Translations under genes and position numbers: made by a program
The notes under the pieces: generated by a model
Database searches by the model: none
The model's input: the letters and a program-made list of their open reading frames with translations, nothing else
What the model was told of the DNA's origin: nothing
Source: Cornus controversa
Taxonomy: Eukaryota > Streptophyta > Magnoliopsida > Cornales > Cornaceae
Direction of reading: 5' to 3'
DNA: 64,000 bases
Assembly (NCBI GenBank): GCA_026545225.1
Contig: CM048853.1
Span: 53,749,255-53,813,254, forward strand
Shown here: positions 26,301 through 36,400 of the stretch, piece after piece
How the letters are laid out: every line of letters begins with the position of its first letter
How positions within the stretch are numbered: position 1 is the stretch's first letter

Positions 26301-29300
26301 ATTCGCACCGTTTATCTCTGGTATTTGGCTTTCATCTCTCTTCATACTTATTTTGGTTAATCGTACTGTTCCGATTCGCACCGTTCGTCTCTGGTATTTG
26401 ACTTTCTCCTCTCTTCGACATGGCTGGTGAAAAAGATAACTCGCTTCAGTCTATTAGTGTTAGATTAGATGGAAAGAATTATTCGTATTGGAGTTATGTG
26501 ATGAAAAATTTTCTTAAGGGCAAAAAGATGTGGGGTTATATTAGTGGAATTTTGGGTCAACCCAAGAATGAAACGGTTGAAAATTATGCAGATCTGTTAG
26601 ATGTTTGGGAAGCAAATAATTCAAAAATTATCACTTGGATCAACAATTTCTGTTGAACATTCGATAGGTACACAGTTGGCAAAGTATGAAACAGCCAAGG
26701 AGGTTTGGGACCATTTAGCAAGACTGTACACACAGTCTAACTTCGCAAAACAATATCAATTAGAATCTGATATTCGAGCTCTTGAATAGAAAAGTATGAG
26801 TGTTCAGGAGTTCTACTCTGCAATGACAGATCTTTGGGACCAGTTGGCTCTCACGGAATCAACAGAGCTACGAGCATGTGCACCGTATATTACTCGAAGG
26901 GAGGAACAACGACTAGTTCAGTATTTGATGGCTCTTCGTGATGATTTTAAGGGACTTCGTGGGTCAATTCTACATCGTAGCCCACTTCCTTCTGTTGATT
27001 CAGTGGTCAGTGAATTGTTGGCTGAGGAGATACGTCTTAAGTCTCAGGCAGGAAAAGGAATTCTCCCAGCACCTAATCCATCTGTTTTAGCAGTTCCTTC
27101 TAGACTACCTTTCAACTATCAGAACAAGACTCACGTGAAGGTTGGTTTTGATGAATGTAGTTTCTGTAAGCAGAATGGCCATTGGAAGGCTCAATGTCCA
27201 AAACTTTTGAGTAGAGCTCAGCCACAACAACAACAACAGAAGCAACAGCCTCCTCCATGGAAATTGAGAAATCAATCACAACAAGCTTATAGGCCTCCGC
27301 AACCTAATACTGCAGCAGTTGTACCACCATCAGACTCATTTGGTTTTGGAGTTTCATCATCTTCTAATTCCACAGTTACCACCCTCGCTGACCAATTTCA
27401 GAAGTTCCTTGCCACACAGCCACATGCTATGTCCACCTCTTCTCCAATAGGTCAGTTATTTTCTAGTTCTTCAGGTATGTCTTCTTCCATATGGGTCTTA
27501 GATTCTGGAGCTTCACATCATATGTCACCTGATTCCTCATCTTTTGCTTCTTTATGTCCTACATCATCTGTGTCTGTCATGACTGCTGATGGCACTCCTA
27601 TGCCTTTAGCAGGTGTTGGTTCTGTTGTCAAACCTAATTTATCTCTTTCTAGTATTTATCACATTCCCAAACTAACGATGAATCTAGTTTCCGTTGGTCA
27701 GTTATGTGACTCTGGTTACTCAATATCTTTTTCTTCTTCTTCTTGTCGTGTGCAGGATCCGCAATCCCAGAAGCTGATTGGGATAGGTCGTAGGCAGGGG
27801 GGACTTTACATTTTGGACGAGTTAAAAGAACCAGTTGTTGCAGCTCCCAGTGTGGACTTGTCATCTTTTCATTTGAATTCTTCTTCTTCTAGTTTTTATT
27901 TATGGCATTCTCGCCTTGGTCATGTTTCGGCCTCTCGTTTAAGATATTTAGCATCTACAGGAGCATTAGGAAATTTGCAAACTCATAACATTTCTGATTG
28001 TAGTGGTTGTAAACTGGCAAAATTTTCTGCTTTACCTTTTAATCGAAGTATTTCTTCTTCTCTTGCACCATTTGACTTGGTCCATTCTGATGTGTGGGGA
28101 CCTTCTCCCGTTGCCACAAAAGGGGAGTCTCGATATTATGTTTCCTTTATTGATGATTGCACTCGTTATTGTTGGGTTTATCTTATGAAATATCGTTCTG
28201 AATTTTTTAGTATTTATAATGCTTTTCGAGCCCTTGTTAAAACTCAACATTCTGCTGTTATTAAGTGTTTTAGATGTGATTTGGGTGGGGAGTACACTTC
28301 TAATAAATTCTGTGAATTACTTGCCTTAGATGGAACTGTTCATCAAACTTCTTGTACAGATACTCCTGAGCAAAATGGTGTTGCTGAGAGAAAACATAGG
28401 CACATTGTTGAAACTGCTCGTTCTCTCTTATTGTCTGCTTCAGTTCCTAGTGAATTTTGGGGAGAAGCAGTTCTTACTGCTGTTAACTTAATTAATAAGA
28501 TTCCATCTTCTCACATCTCAGGTTTATCACCTTTTGAAAAGTTATATGGGCATGCTCCTGATTATTCTTCCTTGAAAGTTTTTGGTTGTACTTGTTTTGT
28601 TCTCCGTCCTCGTGTAGAGCGTAACAAGTTATCTTCTCGCTCTGCCATTTGTGTTTTTCTTGGCTATGGTGAGGGTCAAAAGGGATATCGGTGTTTTGAT
28701 CCAATTACCCAAAAACTCTATGTATTTCGTTATGTTTTGTTTCTTGAGCATATACCATTCTTTTCTATTCCTGCTAGTACTCATAACATGACCAAATCTG
28801 ACCTCATCCATATTGATCCTTTCTCTGATGATACTGATAATTTGTCTTCTCAAGTCCATATTGACTCACAAAATATTTCTAGTCCTTGTGCTCCTATTAC
28901 TCCTTTTCCTCATCATTTTTCTCGCAGGGTTCGCACTGATAGTTCTGCAGATACTGGTCATTTGCTCTCTGATACACCTGAAACTCCCTCTCTTCCTGTG
29001 GCCACCCAAGCAGTTCCTGAGACTGTGGATCCTCCTTCTCGTTATCCTCAACATACTCGTAAGTCCACTCAACTACCAGATTTTGCTTATTCTTCTTATT
29101 CATATTCTTTTACTTCCTTTTTAGCTTCTATTCACTGTCTCTCTGAGCCTTTATCCTATAAAGAGGCAGTTCTTGATCCTCTTTGGCAGCAGGCTATGGC
29201 TAAGGAACTCTCTGCTTTGTATAAGACAGATACTTGGGATTTGGTACCGCTACCTTCTGGTAGAAGTACGGTTGGTTCTCGTTGGGTTTATAAAATCAAA

Positions 29301-31265
29301 ATCAAGTTTGATGGGTCAGTTGAGCGGTACAAAGCTAGATTGGTTGCCCAGGGATTTTCTCAACAGTATGGTATGGATTATGAGGAGACCTTTGCTCCTG
29401 TTGCAAAAATGACTACTGTTCGTACTCTTATTGCAGTTGCCTCTATTCGTCAGTGGCATATATTTCAGATGGATGTTAAAAATGCTTTCTTGAATGGTGA
29501 TCTTCAAGAAGAAATTTACATGATTCCCCCTCCTGGTATTTCTCATAATCCTGGATATGTTTGCAGGCTCAAGAAAGCTTTATATGGTCTCAAACAGGCA
29601 CCCCGGGCCTGGTTTGAGAAGTTCTCTACTGTGATTACCTCTCTTGGTTTTTGCCCAAGTCATCATGATTCAGCTCTCTTTATTAAGAGTACCTCTGCAG
29701 GTCGTATTCTTCTTTCCTTGTATGTTGATGACATAATTATTACTGGTGATGATGTTGATGGGATTGCAGTGTTGAAGTCAAAATTAGCTCGACAATTTGA
29801 AATGAAGGACTTGGGCTCTCTTCGCTATTTTCTAGGTATTGAAGTAGCATTCTCTCCAAAAGGCTATCTTCTATCTCAGTCAAAGTACACAGCTGACATT
29901 CTTGAGCGTGCTCACCTCACTGATACTAAGACTGCTGATACTCCTCTTGAGCTTAATGTTCGATATTCTCTTTCTGATGGTACCCCTTTGCCAGATCCTA
30001 CTTTATATCGTACTATTGTTAGTAGCCTGGTATATCTCACTATTACACGTCCAGATATTGCATATGCTGTTCACATTGTTAGTCAGTTTGTTGCTTCACC
30101 AACTACAGTTCATTGGGCTGCTGTTCTTCGTATCCTTCGATATCTTCGAGGCACTCTCTTTTAGAGTCTTTTACTTCCATCGACCTCTTCTTTGGAACTG
30201 CGTGCATACTCAGATGCTGATTGGGCTGGTGATCTAATAGATCGCAAGTCTATCACTGGTTTTTGTATATTTTTGGGTGATTCTCTTATTTCTTGGAAGA
30301 GTAAGAAACAGGCTGTCGTTTCTAGATCTTCCACAGAAGCTGAATATCGTGCTATGGCATCTACTACCACTGAGATAGTTTGGTTACGTTGGTTGCTTGC
30401 AGACATGGGTGTTTCTCTTTCTCATCCCACTCTTATGCATTGTGACAACAAAAGTGCTATTCAGATTGTTCACAACTCCGTTTTTCATGAGCGAACCAAG
30501 CATATTGAGATTGATTGTCATCTCACTCAACATCACCTTAAGCATGGCACTATTACTTTGCCCTTTGTCACATCCTCCATGCAGCTTGCAGACTTGTTTA
30601 CAAAGTCACATCCTATTCCGCGTTTTCGTTTTTTGGTTGACAAACTCTCGATACTTTTAGCAGTCGCATCGTGAGTTTGAGAGGGGATATTAGAGTTATT
30701 ATATTTAATAAGGGTAGAATAGTCTTTTACTTTATTTTGTTTGTAAGCCTATATATATTCTCTTTATTAGGTTTTCATGTTGGTAACTTTGCATTGAGAT
30801 TATAATAGAAATCCTAGCCCCTTTTTGTTTTTATCTCTTCTTCTCTCTCTTTACAATTCTCACAGTAACATAGATCTTGAAGAACTTCCTTCAAATTTGC
30901 TCCAATTTTGCCATTCCTTGCCAATAGTAGCTGTTGATTATGAATTAACTGGATGTATTTTGCAGTAAGACCATATAGCAATCACTTATATATTTACTTC
31001 TTTGCTGGTGTAGAATCGCTCTGATGCACAGAAAGCTCTCAGCAGGAATGGGATGCAAATAAATGGAGAACTCCTCATTGGAGTGAAGCCAGTGGATCCA
31101 GTACGCTCAGCTCTGAACGCTTGGAGGGCTTCTCCTCAGCCTTGCTATATTCCAAGGACCACTGACATCCCTGCAAAATCTGTGGTGTCCAAAATCATGG
31201 ATTTAATGTTTGGCCCTACAAGAGCTTCCACATCCACCTTTTTTTCTTCTTTAATGTTCTCTTGA
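14356..31265 (+). CDS. NUP35: Nuclear pore protein NUP35 (Nup53/MPPN family), three exons
   Basis: The exons are 14356-14936, 16954-17065 and 31014-31265, joined in phase 2 and then phase 0, giving 314 residues. NUP35 is a scaffold-linking nucleoporin on the membrane side of the pore. The N-terminal part is disordered, with the plant signature [20 protein letters not shown] (about residues 147-166). The RRM-like Nup53 domain runs from about residue 180 ([13 protein letters not shown]) through [19 protein letters not shown] to GVKPVDP (about 260). The C-terminal amphipathic segment [11 protein letters not shown] (288-298) is the expected membrane-binding helix. Two oddities: the linker between the RRM and this helix is shorter than in homologues I remember, and about 16 residues follow the usual end. 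Intron 1 is 2.0 kb; intron 2 is 13.9 kb and mostly transposons. The frame is open throughout and splice sites are canonical, so it may be functional. Confidence 0.9.
14937..16953 (+). other. NUP35 intron 1
   Basis: The intron begins GTATTG and ends TTTTCAG. It has no convincing gene. The stretch around 15880-16050 has a sequence CTCGAATTCGAATCCTG that resembles a tRNA-type B box, but no matching A box at proper spacing was confirmed. Confidence 0.8.
18105..19680 (-). mobile_element. Gypsy 3' remnant (pol end and LTR-like part)
   Basis: Read on the minus strand, the right part resembles the last portion of a Gypsy polyprotein: an integrase C-terminal segment with [17 protein letters not shown], followed by a part like [20 protein letters not shown] further reading frame lies at about 18998-19252. 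The left part is AT-rich with a CT-rich leader-like stretch, compatible with a 3' LTR. It is an old, broken fossil and its left border is approximate. It is split by the hAT-like MITE and cut on its right by the LINE tail. Confidence 0.5.
18389..18955. mobile_element. hAT-like MITE, copy 2
   Basis: The 567-bp element begins CTAGGAAGCA and ends TGCTTCCTAG, a perfect 10-bp inverted repeat. It is flanked by a perfect 8-bp duplication ACTACCAC (18381-18388 and 18956-18963). Ends and length match copy 1 at 610-1165. The interior is rich in GGATAC/GTATCC words, as in copy 1. It sits inside the Gypsy 3' remnant and is therefore younger than it. Confidence 0.85.
19681..23667 (-). mobile_element. L1-type LINE, degenerate, with internal deletion
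   Basis: The poly(A) tail appears as a T run at 19681-19692, next to the common plant L1 tail wording GATAAGTAATAATTC. On the minus strand: ORF1 remnants at about 22183-23660; the ORF2 endonuclease start near 21942 ([12 protein letters not shown]) running to about 21560; reverse transcriptase at about 20850-21545 with [13 protein letters not shown] and the catalytic [10 protein letters not shown]; and a C-terminal zinc-binding domain at about 19830-20500 ([20 protein letters not shown]). Roughly the second half of the endonuclease and the start of RT are missing at about 21553, and several frameshifts and stops occur, so it is dead. A 41-bp filler sits at the deletion point. The 5' end is cut by a Copia LTR at 23668. 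Confidence 0.9.
23668..24061 (+). mobile_element. Partial Copia LTR (same family as 7606-9264)
   Basis: It begins TGTTGGGATTGTATGCCC and follows the LTR at 7606 closely for about 390 bp, to GATGAACCC, after which Gypsy LTR sequence takes over. It sits directly on the 5' end of the LINE. No internal Copia region is present. Confidence 0.78.
24062..25988 (+). mobile_element. Partial Gypsy LTR (block-B type)
   Basis: The sequence has the layout of a long Gypsy LTR: a TATAAATACAG promoter motif near 24298-24309, then a CT-rich leader, an 'AAGTGAGGTAGGG' segment near 24552, and a palindrome-rich block near the 3' side. The promoter-proximal phrases (ACCATAG.., GAAAGGTA.GTTAAGTG) recur in the LTR at 54386-55830. 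No gag or pol is attached. Its right border is hidden by the Copia inserted at 25994. Confidence 0.62.
25699..25955. repeat. Palindrome-rich block B
   Basis: About nine to ten near-palindromes of the type TACGATAGATCGTA occur in 257 bp, for example ATACGATGTATCGTAA near 25937 and CAATCGATCGTATT near 25901. They are separated by short unrelated spacers. Homologous blocks occur at 10111-10310 (inverted) and 55742-55825. Confidence 0.7.
25994..26170 (+). repeat. 5' LTR of the young Copia
   Basis: The 177-bp LTR runs from TATTAGAGTTATTATATTTA to AATTCTCACA. It starts with TA, not the usual TG, and ends with CA. A TATATATATTC stretch inside could serve as promoter. It matches the 3' copy exactly by eye. 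Confidence 0.93.
30688..30864 (+). repeat. 3' LTR of the young Copia
   Basis: This 177-bp copy is identical in length and, by eye, in sequence to the 5' LTR, and is followed by the GTAAC target duplication. It ends 149 bp before NUP35 exon 3, so any LTR promoter or polyadenylation signal would act very close to the last exon. Confidence 0.93.
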
Positions 31266-33340
31266 TCTTCTGTGGCATGCTTTCTTTCAAGGATGGCAAA
31301 TGTATGAACTTCCCCTTCCCGCAAAAGACATCAAATTCAAATACAATTGAGGGTCTCAGTAAATCTTCCTTTTCCATATCTCCCCCCCATAGATCATGTC
31401 CAGTAGCTTGGACTCTAAAAGTACTTGTTCAGTCAGATTGAGAGATGTTGATTTCTTGATGTAGTGACTTACATGAGTATAGAACAAGTTTAATTTTGTG
31501 GTAGTTTACAGCTCAATTTAAAATTGTTTAATGTTATCCTATATTATTAATTGTGGGGATGCTTTGCTTTCTTTATTTATTCTAAAACCAGACAAGATCA
31601 TGCTATTGACTTGGTGCTCCATTCTTTGGTAATGGATGTGTACTTGGACGGATATTAATCTCTCTCTAGTTTATCCCTTCTAAATTTACAAGTGTGCCCT
31701 AGCAACAATTCTCATGAGCTCTCTTTCTCAGCCACACGATTTTGATGTATTCTGGGGATTTGGAATAACACAGACAGCAAAGGATATGGAATTATGGAGT
31801 ATGGGTATAGAGGTGGGTACATTTTTTTATCAAAAAGGTTGTGTTGAATAGATGGGTGAGCGAAATCTAGTGGGAAGAGTGATCAAATGATGTGATATAT
31901 TATTCCAGCATCTGAGTGCTGAGTTGAGTTGGTGATTTGGGTTTAGAATCAATTGATGATGGGTTCTTGTCTGTTGGGGATTGTAGAGGAAGATGAGGTG
32001 GCTAAAACCCTTCGATCTTTTGAGGTTGGAGAGCTTGAGGTTGCATAGCGAAGAGGGTTGTGGGTTTTGAGTGGTGGTGGTGGAGGAGGAGGTGGTGTTT
32101 TGGAGGTGAAGAGGGAGTGGTGGGGTTGTGAGGAGAGAGAGGGTGTGGAGGATGAGGGTTCTAGAGAGAAATTTTTATTTTACAGAAGACGGAGAAGGGG
32201 ATTTTTATTCTTACTTTATATTTTATCCGTAAATGCTGTTAGTTGCTGGAGTTTCTATTTTCTCATATCGTTGAAGCACATTTGATCCGAGGCTCTCTTA
32301 ATAGCATCACTCATTGATACAAGTATATTCATGGATAGTTTGGACTTTGGTGCAATTAAAGCTTGGCTTGATCAATCTCTCTTTTTTTTAATCTCCTTTG
32401 GTTCCTTTGACAAACAAAACGAGTCCGAAAAATTCATGGCTGAACTGATTAGGCTAGTGATCATGTTTGTATTCATGAAAAGCTAGATAAAAGGTTTGAG
32501 AACATTTACCCGTTTTTAGAGATTGTTTGAATTTACAATGAGTAAATTCGCCATGTTTGAATTCAATGAATAATTTCAGTCAAATTCGAACACTCTTTTT
32601 ATGGACTCGGTTTGAGCTCTAGCCTGACAACCAAAATTGAGGTTGGGTTTAAACACTTGAAATCTCAACTGGCTTGACTCATTTGTAACCCTAAGGTTTC
32701 TTGTTGTATCATCAACTTGTCAAGAACCCTAGTAAAATTAATTGTTGTAACATCAATTGATACTTGGTGGTCCAGCTGCCGAATTCTCTTACAAAGACCA
32801 CCATTTGCTGAAAACGCCCAAAATGCAGCTGCTATACTCTCTTACGACTTGGATGTTGGAGGAGGAAGGAATGTAGACTTGTAACCTTTAATTCTCACAA
32901 CTACAAGTTTTTTTTTTAAAATAAAAATAAATAAAATAAAAAAGCTTATTGTAGTTTAACTTTTTAAAGTGACTGGTTAGTTCTCACTATTACAAGTTTT
33001 TTTTTAATAAAAATAAAAGAATAAAATTCTTATTGTAATTTAACTTTTTTAAGTGACTGGTTAAATTGAAGTTCCAATTTTACCTTACTTCAATTTTAAC
33101 CATTAATGTGATTGGAGTTCCCAACAAAACAAAAATGAATGCTGTGATTTTAGTTACCAAAAAAAAGAAGAAAATGCTGTGATTTACTCATAGAAAAAGA
33201 AAAAACGACAATGAAATTTACGCTACAATTTACCCAGTAGTTTGGTCATGTCTTGGTAAAACGGAATTACTGCTATGATTTACATCTACACTGCAATTTG
33301 CTCCCGTTGTCCCTCTGTTGCGATTCACAATTCGCCATAT
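31266..33340. other. NUP35 3' UTR and gene-poor stretch
   Basis: The first few hundred bases after the stop probably form the 3' UTR. The ORF at 32058-32285 begins with a GGT/GGA repeat encoding a glycine run and is not a convincing gene. Around 32440-32700 are short repeats with 'TTTGAATTCA' and 'GACTCGTTT'-like words. The tail has an approximate 90-bp tandem repeat listed separately. Confidence 0.5.
32892..33064. repeat. Two-unit tandem repeat, about 90 bp
   Basis: Two diverged units each run from TCTCAC..TACAAGTTTTTT to AGTGACTGGTTA, at about 32892-32979 and 32980-33064. They differ by several substitutions and by A/T-run length, so the duplication is not recent. Confidence 0.7.
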
Positions 33341-33748
33341 CCGTTTGTTTAGGACTCTATAAATAGATACCTATGGTGTGGGTTGAGACTTATGAGTTAA
33401 AAGAAACGTAATCTCGTGAGAAAATTGATCGGTAGAAAAAGTTATGCATTTGATAGAGTGACGCACTGAGGGCGAGAGAGTGTCTTGTGGATTTGATACC
33501 GGTGAAGAGTTTTAGGATAAGAGCTTGTGTACACAGTCCGGTCTTGTGTATTCTCTACTGTTGTAATATATCTACAGAATTATAGTAAATCTCTTCTTTA
33601 CTGTTGCGTGGTTGAGATGGAGGTGATATCGGGTGTTATGATAAAGTATGACCCTATTGAGGGTGACAATGCCAAACTTGCTGAAACAAGGGTGCAGATT
33701 TATGTTCCAGGTGTTGAAGATGTTGATCAAGGGGAGCAGTTGCGTGGA
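33341..33748 (+). mobile_element. Probable Copia leader and start-of-gag remnant
   Basis: The stretch has a CTCTATAAATAGAT promoter motif at about 33355-33368, an LTR-like leader, and an ATG at 33617 opening a 45-codon frame with KYDPIEGDNAKLAET, which resembles the start of some Copia gag proteins. It is broken and ends where the hAT-like element begins. This is a weak call based on layout and one motif. Confidence 0.35.
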
Positions 33749-34707
33749 TAGAGCCCTTGGCTACTTCGGCGATCGCCTAAGGCTCCAGTCAATAGGAGGC
33801 CCCCAATATTTTTTTTTTCTTGATAAGACTTACTAAAAATTTTATTTTCTAAAATTATTAGACTTTCTGAAAATTTTGTTTCTTTATATTATTAGGCCCC
33901 AACCAATAGTATAGATTTAATAGTGAACCCAAATAATTTTATTCTAGTATCATTAGACTTCCTAAAATTTTTGTTTCCTTATATTATTAGGCGCCCAATA
34001 TTTAATAGTGGGCCCAAATAATTTAATACATTTTTAAACTCCTAATTTCTATTCTTATCTCATCATCTCCCTCTTTTTTTCGCGCTCTCTCTCCCTATTC
34101 ACATTTTTTTATGAATGGTTGAATATATACTTAACCGATAGTTGTGAAAAATTGGGATTATAAAACTTTTCATCATCTTCTATTAATTTTTATATTTTTT
34201 CTCCTATTCCTCACATTTTTTCTTATTTTCTCATTACAACGTTTTTTTGTTATAATTATTAATCAAACAACAAAAAATTTAGGTGAAAATTCAACAAATA
34301 AACAACCAAGTCATCTACAGAATTAGAAGATTATACAATAATGAAAAAAATAATTTTATTAGTAATTTAGATTCATAATGATAATAAAATGTGTGATAAG
34401 AAAATTCTTTACAAAGAACATAAAAAAAAAAAAAAAAGTGAACTAAGTAAAAAAAAAAAGAATGATCTTAATCAAAAATCATATTCTATTCTCACAAATA
34501 TCTATGCATCTGGACAATGAAAAAATATTGATAAAAAATTAAGTGATATATTAGTAGAAAATGATCCAATTAGATCTAATGATTTCAATAAGAATGATTT
34601 TTAAATAAATATTATTAACTATAATTTTATATTAATATATTACATGTTAAAAAGTTACTTTTGTATTTTTTACCTAAGACCTCAAATTATATTGAGTTGC
34701 CCCTCTA
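33749..34707. mobile_element. hAT-like nonautonomous element
   Basis: The left end starts TAGAGCCCTTGGC and the right end finishes GTTGCCCCTCTA, so the outer five bases are inverted. Flanks CGTGGA and CGTGATGA look like a decayed 8-bp duplication. The interior repeats the phrase ATATTATTAGG followed by 'CCCAA', is very AT-rich, and ends with GACCTCAAATTATATTGAG. No transposase frame is present. Confidence 0.4.
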
Positions 34708-36400
34708 CGTGATGATTGTAGAATCTATCAGAAAGCATTGGTCATCTGTTGGATGTCGTACTTCTGATCATATTGTGTTTGTTGAAGCGGGGGAGCCAAA
34801 GACGTGTCAGAGAAGCTTTGGCTTTCCATCAAGATAATAGGAATGTGTCTGGTGCTTGTTCACTTCCTTGTGGGTGAGGGGGAGATTTGAAGGGAAAAAG
34901 AGGAAATAAATGAAAAGGGAAAGTAATAATAACAATAATAATAAAGATGTGTGAGGCGGTGAAAACCACACGAAAGGGTGTGTGTTAGTTTGGTTTACCA
35001 AAAAGGCAATTGGAACCTTGGAGAACGGTGCAAGACATTGGTGTATATGTAAGGCGGTAAGACTTCCTATATATATATATATATATATATTTGTGCGCAC
35101 AGTGTATGTGTGTTTCTTGGGCACTAAGGTGCATATATGTTGTTGAAGCGGGGGAGCCAAAGACGTGTCAGAGAAGCTTTGGCTTTCCATCAAGATAATA
35201 GGAATGTGTCTGGTGCTTGTTCACTTCCTTGTGGGTGAGGGGGAGATTTGAAGGGAAAAAGAGGAAATAAATGAAAAGGGAAAGTAATAATAACAATAAT
35301 AATAAAGATGTGTGAGGCGGTGAAAACCACACGAAAGGGTGTGTGTTAGTTTGGTTTACCAAAAAGGCAATTGGAACCTTGGAGAACGGTGCAAGACATT
35401 GGTGTATATGTAAGGCGGTAAGACTTCCTATATATATATATATATATATATTTGTGCGCACAGTGTATGTGTGTTTCTTGGGCACTAAGGTGCATATATG
35501 TTGTTTGGGACAATGTGTTTGTGAGAAAGTGGTTTAGACACAGAAGTGTATTTTGTGTGTTTTTGAGGGATAAACAATGTGTATTGGGTTGAGAGAGGAA
35601 AACTAGGAGGTGGTGAGAGAGACACTGTGGTGAGTGTTAGAGCGTTCTTCGTTCTTATATTTACTTAAGTTTGTGTATAACTTAAGTAGAGATCCTTTGT
35701 AATTTTTCTTTTGATAGTGGAATACTGTCGGTTTGTCCCATGATTCTTTTTCTTTGTTGGAGGGTTTCACGTAAATCATTAGTCTCTTTGGTTTAGTTAT
35801 GTTATTTTATTGTTTGGTTTGGTGGATATTTGGAACCAACAAAAGGTATCAGAGCTAGGTTCATCTTGAGAAGGTCAACCTTTGTTTGAAGGAAATTTTG
35901 AAAACACAAGGAGTCTTAATATGTGCTGCAATGAGTTTCAATTGTAGGTGAAGCTGATGATTGACTTGACGGTGTTTACAACATATTTGGCGGTTCCCAA
36001 CAGAAGGATGCCATATGGTAATAACTGATGGAATATAAAGTAGAGAATCATGCTTTATTTGGTTGTAAGCTTGAACGTGGTAATGTGGGGGTGTTGAGGA
36101 TATAGCCAATAACAAGGGGACAGCTAGTTAAATGGAGTTAGACCAAGTCAAAGAGTTTCTTTTAAGGTTGTATGTGGCCGTATTATTTGATGACATTTCC
36201 CTCGTGAAAGTAGATTCCTTTGTTCTTTCTTTGTGAGATTTAAGAAAGATGAATCTGGATGAATTGACGTCTAGTTACATTGGAGAGTTAGTTTCCTAGT
36301 TCAAAAGGAACTTCTCAGGAGGTAGAAGTTACATGGGATAGTACGTGAGAAGAATCAATAGACATGGTACATTTGGCATTCATAAAAAGCTGAACGTGAA
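34708..36400 (+). mobile_element. Copia LTR and gag-region remnant
   Basis: An LTR-like stretch ends near 35838, followed by a primer-binding-site-like AGGTATCAGAGCT (35844-35856), matching initiator-Met tRNA except at the first base. Sequence to about 36330 is compatible with a decayed Copia gag (about 36130-36300). The LTR portion contains the 361-bp tandem duplication. It is a broken fossil and the 5' border is uncertain. Confidence 0.5.
34779..35500. repeat. Perfect 361-bp tandem duplication
   Basis: Two units, 34779-35139 and 35140-35500, begin TTGTTGAAGCGGGGGAGCC and end GTGCATATATG. By line-by-line comparison they match without a difference, including an identical-length TA microsatellite (about 35069-35091 and 35430-35452). 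The equal microsatellite length means the copy is extremely recent or an assembly artefact. Confidence 0.95.

Larger units (their letters stand above)
25994..30864 (+). mobile_element. Near-whole Ty1/Copia retrotransposon, very young
   Basis: The element is 4,871 bp, flanked by the 5-bp duplication GTAAC (25989-25993 and 30865-30869). Its two 177-bp LTRs (25994-26170 and 30688-30864) look identical base for base, so the insertion is recent. The primer-binding site TGGTATCAGAGC (26171-26182) fits initiator-Met tRNA, and a purine tract TTTGAGAGGGGA precedes the 3' LTR. Parts in order: gag (from about 26420, CCHC knuckle [14 protein letters not shown] near 27160), protease ([12 protein letters not shown] near 27495), integrase (about 27900-28800), reverse transcriptase with YVDDIIITG near 29720, and RNase H (about 30190-30570, YSDADWAGD). 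It looks almost whole but carries about three breaks. It lies in sense orientation inside NUP35 intron 2. Confidence 0.95.
17066..31013 (+). other. NUP35 intron 2, about 13.9 kb, packed with nested transposons
   Basis: The intron begins GTTCTTAC after codon Gln and ends GGTGTAG before Asn. The first kilobase (17066 to about 18105) is ordinary intron with two homopolymer-rich runs near 17480 and 17730. From there to 30869 it is transposon: Gypsy remnant, LINE, Copia LTR piece, Gypsy LTR piece and a near-whole Copia. Only about 145 bp of plain intron remains before exon 3. No cryptic host exon was seen inside. Confidence 0.85.

Noticed and set aside
32058-32285. Glycine-rich small protein (run of eight glycines)
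   Set aside because: The glycine run is a simple GGT/GGA repeat, there is no signal peptide or repeated glycine-rich motif beyond it, and the region matches GGTGG-rich non-coding sequence seen in nearby elements.
33617-33751. Start of an unknown host gene
   Set aside because: The frame opens well, but the wording KYDPIEGDNAKL and the LTR-like leader fit a Copia gag start better, and the reading frame is cut by a hAT-like element.
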